From NCBI GenBank assembly GCA_017431035.1, contig JAFRLW010000008.1, positions 1 to 35,199 on the forward strand: 35,199 bases of DNA. The letters are read 5' to 3'. The notes beneath the pieces are model-generated. The model saw nothing but the letters and a program-made list of their open reading frames with translations, did not search any database and was not told the origin of the DNA. This DNA comes from Clostridia bacterium. Its GTDB lineage: Bacteria > Bacillota > Clostridia > Oscillospirales > Acutalibacteraceae. Made by a program: the position numbers and the translations under genes. Each line of letters starts with the position of its first letter. Position 1 is the stretch's first letter. Below, piece after piece: positions 21,529 to 29,485 of this stretch.

Positions 21529-23214
21529 TTATACCTTCTTTGAAAAAGAATCTTTAAGCGCTACTGTTCTGTTGAATACTATTTTTTCTTTTGTAGAGTC
21601 TTTATCAACCGAGAAATATCCCTGTCTCATAAACTGGAAGGTCTCGCCCACCTTTACATCCTTTAGTGAAAGGTCGGCTTTTGCGCCGCTTAAAACCTCT
21701 AAAGAGTTTTGATTAAGGTTATCGGCAAAACTTGAAACACCCTCTTCATCGCTTGGGTTTTCAACGTTAAACAGGCGGTCATAAAGGCGGATTTCGGTAT
21801 CAATACTATTCTTTGCATCAACAAAATGTATAGTTCCTTTGACCTTTCTTCCGTCTTTTGTCTCGCCTCCACGTGATTCGGGGTCATAGGTACAATGAAC
21901 ACAGGTTATATTTCCGTTTTCATCCTTCTCGCAGGAAACATATTTTATATAATATGCGCCTTTAAGCCTTACCTCTCTTTGCGGACAAAGTCTGAAATAT
22001 TTTCCCGGCGGGTCAAGCATAAAGTCATCCTGCTCAATATATATCTCGTTTGAAAAAGAAACGGTTTTGTTGCCGAGTTCCGGTTTGTTCGGATTTATCG
22101 GCACTTCGATATCCTCTACCTTGTCGGCAGGGTAGTTATCTATCACTACCTTTAACGGACGAAGTACCACCATTTCACGAGGAGCGTTTTCGTTGAGATA
22201 ATCTCTGACACAAGACTCAAGCAAAGCATAATCTATAACGCTGTTTGCCTTTGAAACGCCGATTTTATCTACAAAGGTACGAACCGCCTTTGCAGGATAT
22301 CCTCTTCTTCTCATACCGCATAGGGTTGCCATACGGGGATCGTCCCACCCGTTTACAAGTTTATCGGTTACAAGTTTTAGGCATTTACGTTTACTCGTCA
22401 GAGTGTAGTTTATATTCATACGAGCAAACTCTATCTGACGGGGTGGCTCGTTTACTATATCGCAGGCCTTAAGCACCCAGTTATAGAGCGGGCGGTGGTT
22501 TTCAAACTCAAGCGAACAAAGGGAGTGGGTTACCCCCTCTTTAGCATCGCTGAGCGGATGTGCAAAATCATACATAGGATAAACGTTCCACTTGTCGCCT
22601 GTGCGGTGATGATGCGCCTTTAAGACCCTATAAATAATCGGGTCACGCATATTAAGGTTAGGTGACGCCATATCTATCTTTGCACGAAGTACCATTTTGC
22701 CCTCTTCTATTTCGCCTTTTGTCATCTTTTCAAAAAGCGCCTTTGTTTCTTCTATCGGGCGATCTCTATACGGACTGTTTTTTCCGGGAGCGGTGAGTGT
22801 TCCTCTCGCCTCTTTTATCTCTTCATAAGTCGACTCATCTATATAGGCTAATCCTTTATCAATTAGTTTTAGAGCGCACTCATAAATATAATCAAAGTAA
22901 TCGGAAGCAAAATAGATGTTGTCCCACTTAAAACCGAGCCACTCTATATCCTCTTTAATAGCCTCAACGTACTCAACATCCTCTTTTGTGGGGTTAGTGT
23001 CGTCAAAGCGGAGGTTACACTTGCCGCCGTATTTAAGAGCGGTGCCGAAATCTATGCATATAGCCTTTGCGTGACCTATATGAAGATAACCGTTGGGCTC
23101 TGGCGGAAAACGGGTCTGTATGCGAGAATAAACCCCTTCTTCGAGGTCTTTATCTATATAGTCATAAATAAAGTTTGACGGTTTTAATTCTTCAGTTACT
23201 TTATTTTCATCCAT
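21529..23214 (-). CDS. glnS: Glutaminyl-tRNA synthetase
   Basis: A 561-residue class I synthetase that charges tRNA-Gln directly. HIGH motif: PEPNGYLHIGHAK (residues ~38-50); KMSKS equivalent: TLTSKRKCLKLV (~264-275). The C-terminal anticodon-binding beta-barrels carry YIEQDDFMLDPPGKYFRLCP and LKGAYYIKYVSCEKDENGNI, as in GlnRS of gamma-proteobacterial type. Many Firmicutes instead make Gln-tRNA through GatCAB; having GlnRS next to GluRS is a useful lineage marker. The start overlaps the gltX end by 8 bp. Confidence 0.95.
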   Translation of the reverse strand: MDENKVTEELKPSNFIYDYIDKDLEEGVYSRIQTRFPPEPNGYLHIGHAKAICIDFGTALKYGGKCNLRFDDTNPTKEDVEYVEAIKEDIEWLGFKWDNIYFASDYFDYIYECALKLIDKGLAYIDESTYEEIKEARGTLTAPGKNSPYRDRPIEETKALFEKMTKGEIEEGKMVLRAKIDMASPNLNMRDPIIYRVLKAHHHRTGDKWNVYPMYDFAHPLSDAKEGVTHSLCSLEFENHRPLYNWVLKACDIVNEPPRQIEFARMNINYTLTSKRKCLKLVTDKLVNGWDDPRMATLCGMRRRGYPAKAVRTFVDKIGVSKANSVIDYALLESCVRDYLNENAPREMVVLRPLKVVIDNYPADKVEDIEVPINPNKPELGNKTVSFSNEIYIEQDDFMLDPPGKYFRLCPQREVRLKGAYYIKYVSCEKDENGNITCVHCTYDPESRGGETKDGRKVKGTIHFVDAKNSIDTEIRLYDRLFNVENPSDEEGVSSFADNLNQNSLEVLSGAKADLSLKDVKVGETFQFMRQGYFSVDKDSTKEKIVFNRTVALKDSFSKKV

Positions 23215-24880
23215 TTATTTCACCACTCAAATATTTTATCATATCGTCAATACGTTTTATATCCTCATCACGACCCAGCACCGCCATAATACTGCAAAGA
23301 TCGGGGGTGTTGCGGCGAGAGGTTATGGCTATACGAAGAAGTGTACTGAGGTCTCCTGCGCTGCCCTTGTATTTTTCGGGATTTGCCTTATAGTCCTTTG
23401 TTTCGGCGGCAAATGAGAGTGTCGGACAAATAAGTTTTATTTTATCAAACCACGCTTGCCTGTCGTCATTTTCGTCATATACTTTTTTATATTCACTAAG
23501 GAAAGTTATGGCGTCCTGTTTTTCGATGTTTTCAGGCAGTTCAAAAGACGGGGTGTAAAGACTGTTGAAAAAATATCTGTAATAGTCTTTGACCTCACTC
23601 CATTTTGCAATATCCTTACGGGGCTTTTTAGCGCCGTCACGGTCAATAGCCAGCATCTTTCTTGTAAACTCGGGAGAAGCGGTCAAAATATCATAATACT
23701 CTTTGTCAAATTCTTTTGCCCAAGCGGTCAGTTTTTCATAAACGGCAGATGAGTCCATAGCGGCTATCATCATTTTGCTGACATCGTTCAACTTATTCTC
23801 ATCAAAAAGCGCACCCGAAACACTCATACGTTTAAGGTTAAACTTAAAGGTTCTGTAGTCGGCGCCTTTCTCTGCTCTTCTGAAGTCCTCATAATCCGAA
23901 GCGGCAATAGTCATAAGATACTCAATAACACTACAAGGCTCATATCCCTCTTCTATAAAGAAGTGAACGGCAGCCTCAGGGTCTTTTCGCTTTGAAATCT
24001 TGCGTTTTGAGCCGTTGTCAAGTTTCATAATCGGCGAAATATGTCCGTATTTCGGCGGTTTGAAACCAAGCACTTTGAAAAGTTCTATATGTTTCGGCAC
24101 AGAGGAAATCCACTCATCTCCCCTTAATACGTGGGTGGTGCGCATAAGGTGGTCGTCTACTGCGTGAGCAAAGTGGTAGGTGGGAATACCGTCCGATTTA
24201 AGAAGAACAAAATCCTCGTCGTTTTCGGGCATTTCGATTTTGCCTTTTATTGCGTCCTCAAAACGTATGCGGTTTTCCTCATTTCCGCCTGAACGAAGCC
24301 TTATAACAAAGGGAAGTCCTTTTTCAACTAACTCCTTTGCCTCACTATAGGTTATATTGCGGTGCTTAGCATACTCACCGTGGTAGCCGGTGCGTATTTT
24401 GTTTTTCTCCTGCTCTTTTCTTACTTCTTCAAGTTCTTCGGCAGTACAAAAGCAAGGATACGCAAGGCCCTTTTTTATAAGCATTTTGGCGTAGGTTTTA
24501 TAAATCTCGGCACGGTGACTTTGCTGATAGGGTCCGTAATTACCCTTTTCCTCGTTTCCGCTTATAAAACCTTCGTCTATCTCTATTCCAAAACGGTTTA
24601 GCCCGTCAATTATGTTTTCTATTCCGCCCTTTATTTCACGCTTTTTGTCGGTATCTTCAATTCTTGTGTAAAACACACCACCGCTTGAAGTAGCGCATAT
24701 TCTGTTGACAAGCGCAGTAAAAAGCGTGCCGAGATGCAAATAACCGGTAGGGCTTGGCGCAACCCTTGTCACCCTGGCTCCCTCTTTTAGTTCACGGGGA
24801 GGAAACTTTTCCTCAAAGTATTCGGGAGTATGTTTTATATCCGGCAATAAAAGCTCGGCTAATAGTTCGTTATCTGTCAT
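23207..24880 (-). CDS. gltX: Glutamyl-tRNA synthetase with N-terminal extension
   Basis: A 557-residue class I synthetase. The catalytic domain begins only at residue ~36 (VTRVAPSPTGYLHLGTLFTA); before it lies a helical extension, MTDNELLAELLLPDIKHTPE through FPPRELKEG, absent from Escherichia coli or Bacillus GluRS. The KMSKS motif reads KISKRKDPEA (residues ~302-311). YPCFCTAEEL is the residual zinc-region sequence. It charges tRNA-Glu. The C-terminal anticodon domain is longer than usual and ends SLRTLL-like ISRRNTPDLCSIMAVLGRD. It lies 15 bp behind nrdR and overlaps glnS, so the three are probably one transcript. Confidence 0.92.
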   Translation of the reverse strand: MTDNELLAELLLPDIKHTPEYFEEKFPPRELKEGARVTRVAPSPTGYLHLGTLFTALVNRICATSSGGVFYTRIEDTDKKREIKGGIENIIDGLNRFGIEIDEGFISGNEEKGNYGPYQQSHRAEIYKTYAKMLIKKGLAYPCFCTAEELEEVRKEQEKNKIRTGYHGEYAKHRNITYSEAKELVEKGLPFVIRLRSGGNEENRIRFEDAIKGKIEMPENDEDFVLLKSDGIPTYHFAHAVDDHLMRTTHVLRGDEWISSVPKHIELFKVLGFKPPKYGHISPIMKLDNGSKRKISKRKDPEAAVHFFIEEGYEPCSVIEYLMTIAASDYEDFRRAEKGADYRTFKFNLKRMSVSGALFDENKLNDVSKMMIAAMDSSAVYEKLTAWAKEFDKEYYDILTASPEFTRKMLAIDRDGAKKPRKDIAKWSEVKDYYRYFFNSLYTPSFELPENIEKQDAITFLSEYKKVYDENDDRQAWFDKIKLICPTLSFAAETKDYKANPEKYKGSAGDLSTLLRIAITSRRNTPDLCSIMAVLGRDEDIKRIDDMIKYLSGEING

Positions 24881-24895
24881 TTTTATCCTCTTTTA

Positions 24896-25348
24896 CTATT
24901 TTTGCAATAATTTGTTAAGTTCTTCCATAAAGGTGTTTATATCCTTAAACTGTCTGTAAACCGAGGCAAAGCGAACGTAAGCAACCTCGTCAACATCTTT
25001 TAACTGTTCCATAACAAGTTGACCGATTTTATCGCTGTTGACCTCACGGTCAAGAGTGTTTTGTATAACGGTTTCGATATTATCTATAATATGGTCAAGC
25101 GTTTCTATGGAAACGGGGCGTTTTTCACAAGCACGGAGCATACCTGTCATAAGTTTTTGACGGTCAAACACTTCTCTTGAGCCGTCTTTCTTAATAACTA
25201 TTATCGGCAAACTCTCAATTATCTCATAGGTGGTAAATCTCTTTTGGCATTTAAGACACTCTCTGCGTCTTCTGATGCGCTCGCCCTCGTCGGTGGGGCG
25301 TGAGTCTATAACTTTGCTTTCTTCATAACCGCAAAATGGACATTTCAT
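24896..25348 (-). CDS. nrdR: NrdR transcriptional repressor of ribonucleotide reductase genes
   Basis: A 150-residue protein of standard length. The zinc ribbon uses Cys3, Cys6, Cys31 and Cys34 (MKCPFC...RECLKC), with the basic RIRRRR segment for DNA contact. The ATP-cone domain (about residues 46-136) has [20 protein letters not shown] and ends with the conserved [15 protein letters not shown]. With bound dATP/ATP it represses nrd genes. No nrd gene is in this window. Its promoter/leader is one copy of a 114-bp repeat (25357-25470). Confidence 0.96.
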   Translation of the reverse strand: MKCPFCGYEESKVIDSRPTDEGERIRRRRECLKCQKRFTTYEIIESLPIIVIKKDGSREVFDRQKLMTGMLRACEKRPVSIETLDHIIDNIETVIQNTLDREVNSDKIGQLVMEQLKDVDEVAYVRFASVYRQFKDINTFMEELNKLLQK

Positions 25349-25356
25349 TTTTTACT

Positions 25357-25470
25357 ACCTCGCTTTTTTAGTTATATATATAAATAATATCACAATATAT
25401 AGATAAATACAAGAGTTAAAATAACAAGATACAAATCGTTTTAAGAGCGTAGCAACCGGCAAAAATAAAA
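25357..25470 (-). repeat. Repeat copy 1: nrdR promoter and leader
   Basis: 114 bp, about 95% identical to 26800-26913 and in the same orientation, without gaps. I count five substitutions. On the minus strand it contains a plausible promoter (TTGTAT, 17 bp, TATTAT) and ends at the GCGAGGT ribosome binding region of nrdR. An NrdR-box-like sequence TCACAATATATAGATA lies at 25390-25405 (about 12 of 16 consensus positions). Confidence 0.85.
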
Positions 25471-25474
25471 TAAA

Positions 25475-25548
25475 ATAAAAAGGAAGCTTTTGGGCGACTT
25501 CAAATAGGGATTATCAGTCTGAAGCCGCCATTTAGGCTCCCTTTTTTA
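25475..25548. terminator. Composite two-stage hairpin terminator
   Basis: The outer stem pairs AAAAAGGAAGC with GGCTCCCTTTTT (one or two mismatches); the inner stem pairs GGCGACTTCA with TGAAGCCGCC. The T-rich ends on both strands suit termination of the metallophosphoesterase transcript on the minus strand. The inner arm is unusual for a simple terminator and may be an inserted hairpin. Confidence 0.65.
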
Positions 25549-26655
25549 CTTATTAAGATTTATTATAACGTACTCTGATTTTGTTCCGGTTTTGAACTGA
25601 ATATCCCAGTCGGAAATACCCGAGGTCACAATAAAATCAGTGCCGTTTCTATTCTCATATCCGTAGGTCTTGTCGTTTATATTAAACCACTCACCGATGC
25701 GGTTTACGGGCAGCATTTGTCCGCCGTGAGTGTGTCCTGAGACAACAAGGTCGGCAGATGATTTAGCCTCGTTTTCATAGTCGTTCGGCTCGTGGTCAAG
25801 AACTATGATGTATTTTGAACTGTCAAGGTCTTTTAACAGCGTTTTAATATCTTCTCTCTCGCTTATTGAACTGTCCTTTCTGCCGACAACGTAGAAACTG
25901 TTATCTAAAAGTTCCCAACTGTCCGAAAGTATATGAACGCCGTTATTTATAAGTGCCTCGCTTAGTTCCTTTGCGGTGAAATCACGTTTATTGAAAAAGC
26001 CTTCATCGTGGTTGCCGTAAGAAAAAAAGACTCCGTATTTTGTCTTCATCTCGCCAAGCGCTTTGCAAGAGGTCAACATATCTTCTTTTTTAGTCCAGTC
26101 ATCGACATAGTCGCCCGGTATAAGAACTATATCGGGGTTTTGTTTTTCTATTGTTTTTATATGTTTTGCAAAGCCTTCTCCGTCAAAGGTGGTGCTTATA
26201 TGACTATCGGAAAAAACGGCTATTTTAAGGCTTACGTCCTTTTTTGTTTTAAGGGTGTAGTCGGTTTGCCAAACGTGGTTTGCAAGATAATATCCGATAA
26301 CAAAATAGACAATTGAAACCGCAAGGGCTGTCCACCCCTGCCAATTCACCGTAAACTCTTTTCCCCTGATATGAGCAATTACACGAAAGAGTATTCCGAA
26401 AAAGGCAAAAAACACAACTTCGTTTAAGAATATAACCGTGGCGTTTACTACCGACATAGAAAGGGCGATAACGGCAAATAGTGCGCTTATTATCGCAAAA
26501 GAAATAAGATACTTAAGCCAGCGTTTTCCACGTGAAAGTGTAGCAACGGCGGAAAATCTCGATACACAGACCGTCATATAAAAGGCTCCCGCCGCTGCGG
26601 CTAATACCGCAACAAGCAAAATCACAAGCCACATAAGCCCTGCTTCTCTTCTCAT
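25546..26655 (-). CDS. Membrane-anchored calcineurin-like metallophosphoesterase (YkuE/YaeI-like)
   Basis: A 369-residue protein. Four or five N-terminal membrane helices (about residues 8-28, 46-66, 70-90, 105-125) are followed by a dimetal phosphoesterase domain with all blocks: AVFSDSHIS (residues ~146-154), LIPGDYVDDW (~177-186), SYGNHDEG (~213-220), VLDHEPND (~292-299) and VVSGHTHGGQM (~308-318). This arrangement is that of YkuE/YaeI-type phosphodiesterases, some of which act on lipid head groups such as UDP-diacylglucosamine; substrate here is unknown. AGAGGTGA precedes ATG 26655. Confidence 0.88.
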   Translation of the reverse strand: MRREAGLMWLVILLVAVLAAAAGAFYMTVCVSRFSAVATLSRGKRWLKYLISFAIISALFAVIALSMSVVNATVIFLNEVVFFAFFGILFRVIAHIRGKEFTVNWQGWTALAVSIVYFVIGYYLANHVWQTDYTLKTKKDVSLKIAVFSDSHISTTFDGEGFAKHIKTIEKQNPDIVLIPGDYVDDWTKKEDMLTSCKALGEMKTKYGVFFSYGNHDEGFFNKRDFTAKELSEALINNGVHILSDSWELLDNSFYVVGRKDSSISEREDIKTLLKDLDSSKYIIVLDHEPNDYENEAKSSADLVVSGHTHGGQMLPVNRIGEWFNINDKTYGYENRNGTDFIVTSGISDWDIQFKTGTKSEYVIINLNK

Positions 26656-26763
26656 ATATTCACCTCTTTAACTTAAATATGTATATTATTGTTCTTTTTT
26701 GTATATTATAAAAAATTTTGGTTATTTAATTTTCAGTAGGTATAACAGAAAAAAAGAAACGAC

Positions 26764-26790
26764 TTACTTCTTCGGGCGAGTATTTATCAT
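26764..26790 (-). other. Eight-codon stub behind repeat copy 2
   Basis: Behind repeat copy 2 the minus strand reads GCGAGGTGGGTAAAAAATG, the same ribosome binding and start context as nrdR, but the frame gives only MINTRPKK and a stop. It marks where the duplicated nrdR front end was cut. Nothing else gene-like is seen in 26656-26967 apart from the repeat and a terminator. Confidence 0.5.
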
Positions 26791-26799
26791 TTTTTACCC

Positions 26800-26913
26800 A
26801 CCTCGCTTTTTTAGTTATATGTATAAATAATATCACAATATATAGATAAATACAACAGTTGGAATATCAAGATACAAATCGTTTTAAGAGCGTAGCAACC
26901 GGCAAAAATAAAT
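26800..26913 (-). repeat. Repeat copy 2 of the nrdR promoter/leader
   Basis: Aligns without gaps to 25357-25470 (constant offset 1443). It keeps the promoter elements and the NrdR-box-like sequence (26833-26848) but has no nrdR gene behind it; the next minus-strand gene, the metallophosphoesterase, starts 145 bp downstream and may now use this promoter. Confidence 0.85.
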
Positions 26914-26946
26914 AAATATCCACCCGCATAGCAGGTGAATATTTAT
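26908..26946. terminator. Terminator of the DUF6512-like gene
   Basis: AATAAATATCCACC pairs with GGTGAATATTTATT (one mismatch). On the minus strand it is followed by TTTATTTTTG and lies 22 bp after the gene end. Confidence 0.75.
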
Positions 26947-26967
26947 TGTAATTATATCTATCAAGGT

Positions 26968-27504
26968 TTATTTCAATCCCTCATCATCTAAAAACAAATA
27001 TCCTTTACCGTGGACAAAGGTTAGTACAACGAGAGCGGCGGTAATAATTGCGGCTATAACAACAAAGGCAACAAAGCCCTTTTTTACCCAATCCTTTTTT
27101 GCCAACGAAAAAGCTAATAGTCCGCATAGGATCATTGTAAAAGAAAAAATAATAATATCAATAAACAAAACAGTAGTGATAGTAAAAGATTGATATATGG
27201 CAAACAGAGATATAATCAAAAGAATTGATAAAAATCCGGCAATAACAAACCCGCCGAAATAGCCCTTATCCTTCTTAACGGAAGATAATATTATTCCTGC
27301 AATAAGAAATGGCCACCAAAGCATTTTCATATGTTCCCAACTGCTTTCATTGATAGGAAAAACAGACCCGACAACGTTCTTAATTATCGGGTTAGGGATG
27401 TTTTCTGTCACAAAATGCATCAAAGTACCGAAGATAATCATCAAGGCAATTGTGATGATTTGCGTGCGATACTTGCCTAAAAACATTTTAATTCTTTCTG
27501 ACAT
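26968..27504 (-). CDS. DUF6512-like small membrane protein
   Basis: A 178-residue protein. The start at 27504 (MSERIKMFLG) is chosen because AGAGGCGAG lies just upstream; the open frame to 27570 lacks this. Five hydrophobic helices are visible (about residues 14-34, 60-78, 83-104, 109-131, 140-162). The conserved-looking PINESSWEHMKMLWWPF at residues ~47-63 is the signature I associate with DUF6512. No function is known. It is monocistronic, with its own terminator. Confidence 0.72.
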   Translation of the reverse strand: MSERIKMFLGKYRTQIITIALMIIFGTLMHFVTENIPNPIIKNVVGSVFPINESSWEHMKMLWWPFLIAGIILSSVKKDKGYFGGFVIAGFLSILLIISLFAIYQSFTITTVLFIDIIIFSFTMILCGLLAFSLAKKDWVKKGFVAFVVIAAIITAALVVLTFVHGKGYLFLDDEGLK

Positions 27505-27617
27505 ATTCTCGCCTCTTTGTAAAACATTGTAAAAATGCATAATATAGACGACTATAATCGACCGTATCATTTTATATTATATGAAAAAAAGAAAAAAAGA
27601 TACCCGCTTGCCTTTTT

Positions 27618-27738
27618 GGTTGGAATATTTATAACGCAAGTTAAAAACGCGAGGTACAAACTATAAAAAACGAGAACCTCAATTACGCGAATTGCGTGTC
27701 GAGGCTCTCGACTGGTCGGAATGTTCATAACGCAAGTT
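27618..27738. repeat. Short direct repeat pair around the second terminator
   Basis: TGGTTGGAATATTTATAACG... at 27618-27643 and TGGTCGGAATGTTCATAACG... at 27713-27738 agree at 23 of 26 positions, both ending ACGCAAGTT. The second terminator lies between them. They look like the ends of a small duplicated segment downstream of the tRNA gene. Confidence 0.6.
27664..27711 (-). terminator. Second terminator downstream of tRNA-Leu
   Basis: On the minus strand CGAGAGCCTC pairs with GAGGTTCTCG (one mismatch; a nested ACGC/GCGT hairpin lies between), followed by TTTTTTATAG. Confidence 0.7.
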
Positions 27739-27762
27739 GCCGGCTTCGGGGTAGAGGTTTAA

Positions 27763-27797
27763 GATAACAAAAGAGCCTAACCCGGATTGGGTCAGGC
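27763..27797 (-). terminator. Terminator of tRNA-Leu
   Basis: On the minus strand GCCTGACCC pairs with GGGTTAGGC (one G-U pair), followed by TCTTTTG, directly behind the tRNA 3' end. Confidence 0.75.
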
Positions 27798-27805
27798 CCT
27801 GCCTG

Positions 27806-27888
27806 TGGTACGGGTGACAGGACTTGAACCTGCACGTATGAACACTAGCTCCTAAGGCTAGCGCGTCTGCCAATTCCGCCACACCCGC
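27806..27888 (-). tRNA. tRNA-Leu (anticodon UAG)
   Basis: The minus strand folds as a class II tRNA: acceptor GCGGGTG/CACCCGT (last pair G-U), D-arm with GGCGGAATTGGCAGACGC, anticodon stem CTAGC/GCTAG with loop CTTAGGA (anticodon TAG), long variable arm, T-arm GCAGG-TTCAAGT-CCTGT and encoded CCA. It reads CUA leucine codons and, by wobble, other CUN codons. Confidence 0.95.
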
Positions 27889-27911
27889 ATAAACCTTTTT
27901 AGGCTAAAGAT

Positions 27912-27940
27912 ATTTTAACAGTATTTTATACTATTGTCAA
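27912..27940 (-). promoter_or_regulatory. Promoter of tRNA-Leu
   Basis: On the minus strand TTGACA (27935-27940), 17-bp spacer, TAAAAT (27912-27917), about 24 bp before the tRNA 5' end. Confidence 0.8.
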
Positions 27941-27956
27941 AGGTTTATTGAAAAAA

Positions 27957-28784
27957 TTAAATAATATTCAAAGTTTCTCCCTGCTTTACGGGAGTTTCTA
28001 TGCCTTTTTGAGTATTTTCAAGATATTCTTCTTTAATTTTTACGCTGTTTTCTTTAAGGAGAAGAATTACGGTTGAGCCGCCATAGAGGAACATTCCCTT
28101 TTCCTCGCCTTTTTTTATCTCCCCTGCCCCAAGGTGATTTTTGATTCTGCCGACAAGCATAGCGCCGACTTCCATTTGGACTATTTTGCCGAAAGGTTTT
28201 GTATCTATCACGGTGTATTCTCTTGCATTTTCACAAAAGACGGGGCCTGCAGCCAGCGCCACGGGGCGCACGGTATGAAAAGCGCCTTTTATATGGATAT
28301 TATCTCCCTTTATACCGCTTGCAGGATAGCAATATCTATGATAATGATTAACCGAAAGACGAAAAATGAGAATAGTTCCGTTTTTATATTCTTTCGCCAA
28401 ACTGTCATTTTTCAGAAGTCCGCCTAAAGTATAGCGGCTTTGTTTTACGGGATAGACCTCTTCCCCCGATATTTTATATGCGCTTAACAGTCCGTCGCAG
28501 GGGGAAACAAGTGCACTATCCCTCATATCAACCGGGCGAAAACCCGGTTTTATTTTTCGGCAAAAGCAATCGTTAAAACATTTGAAATTATCGCTTTCAT
28601 ACTCCGACAAATCAATATTATTATTCTTTACAAAAGGTTTTATAAGCGGTTTTGAAATAGGCAAATCGAGAAAAACACCCGAAAGATAGGTTAGCCACCT
28701 TGCCTTTAGCGGACGAAGAAGTATTCTTCCGCAAGTAGTATTATACAAAAATCCCAAAATGCCGTTGTTTTTCTTTTTTTCCAT
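27957..28784 (-). CDS. psd: Phosphatidylserine decarboxylase
   Basis: A 275-residue proenzyme that decarboxylates phosphatidylserine to phosphatidylethanolamine at the membrane. The self-cleavage site that yields the pyruvoyl group is FLYGGSTVILLL (Gly-Ser-Thr, about residues 232-243 including the flanks), with GGST in place of the common LGST. Upstream FRLSVNHYHRYCYPASG carries the conserved histidines, and LVSPCDGLLSAYKI the conserved Asp. It follows pssA by 2 bp, completing the serine-to-PE pathway, so the membrane should contain PE. Confidence 0.92.
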   Translation of the reverse strand: MEKKKNNGILGFLYNTTCGRILLRPLKARWLTYLSGVFLDLPISKPLIKPFVKNNNIDLSEYESDNFKCFNDCFCRKIKPGFRPVDMRDSALVSPCDGLLSAYKISGEEVYPVKQSRYTLGGLLKNDSLAKEYKNGTILIFRLSVNHYHRYCYPASGIKGDNIHIKGAFHTVRPVALAAGPVFCENAREYTVIDTKPFGKIVQMEVGAMLVGRIKNHLGAGEIKKGEEKGMFLYGGSTVILLLKENSVKIKEEYLENTQKGIETPVKQGETLNII

Positions 28785-28786
28785 AA

Positions 28787-29467
28787 TTACAGTCTTCCGC
28801 AGAAAATCCAGTTCAAAACAACCAAAAGCGCAAACTCCACCGCACCTATTGCTACCATAATGAGTATACCTCTAAGTCCTGGCTTTTTAATACTGATTTT
28901 AGAGAGGAACAAAAATGCGGTGAATACCATAACGGCGAGATAAAGAGGCGTTATATCGGCAGGTAAAAGATAGTGGATGAGAAGCACTGTCGGGAAAATA
29001 AGCGACGCCGAAGTTACGGGAAGTCCCGTATAGTTTTTGCGAACGCCGTCATCATTTTTTTGCCTTTCCTCTTCGGTTACGTTATAATAAGCCAGTCTTA
29101 TCATAGCCGCAAGAACGTACACCGCCAAAACGGCAAAAAGCAAAACGGTATAGGTATGAGGCACGTGACCTTTTTCGATTGAAAGGCGGCGGAACATTGC
29201 AGCACCGATACAAGCAGGCAACACGCCAAACGCCACAAGGTCAGACAGAGAGTCTATTTGAATACCGTAGTTCATTTCAGTTTTTGATCTGTTTTGTTTA
29301 GTTCTCGCAACCTTGCCGTCAAAGGCGTCACAAAGTCCCGAAAAAAGCAAGAAAAACGAGCCTATGAACGGGTGTCCTTTACCGGTCAGACTGATGATTA
29401 TACCGACAACGGCAGAGACAAGTGAAGCATAGGTAAGCAGTACCGTATAGTTATAAAATCCAAGCAT
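28787..29467 (-). CDS. pssA: CDP-diacylglycerol-serine O-phosphatidyltransferase
   Basis: A 226-residue integral membrane enzyme making phosphatidylserine from CDP-diacylglycerol and serine. The CDP-alcohol phosphatidyltransferase signature is complete: CDAFDGKVAR followed by GIQIDSLSDLVAFG (D-x2-DG-x2-AR-x8+-G-x3-D-x3-D; residues ~46-83). Six or so helices span the protein. GGGGATGA precedes ATG 29467. It is the middle gene of the PAP2-pssA-psd operon. Confidence 0.92.
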   Translation of the reverse strand: MLGFYNYTVLLTYASLVSAVVGIIISLTGKGHPFIGSFFLLFSGLCDAFDGKVARTKQNRSKTEMNYGIQIDSLSDLVAFGVLPACIGAAMFRRLSIEKGHVPHTYTVLLFAVLAVYVLAAMIRLAYYNVTEEERQKNDDGVRKNYTGLPVTSASLIFPTVLLIHYLLPADITPLYLAVMVFTAFLFLSKISIKKPGLRGILIMVAIGAVEFALLVVLNWIFCGRL

Positions 29468-29485
29468 TTTTTCATCCCCAAAAAA

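Noticed and set aside
25390-25405. A firm NrdR box call
   Set aside because: Only about 12 of 16 consensus positions match and no second box lies at the usual spacing; mentioned only as a possible half-site.
27679-27882. A 67-codon minus-strand open frame starting MAELADALALGASVHTCRFK
   Set aside because: It runs through tRNA-Leu and its terminator; this translation is a well-known artefact of leucine tRNA genes.
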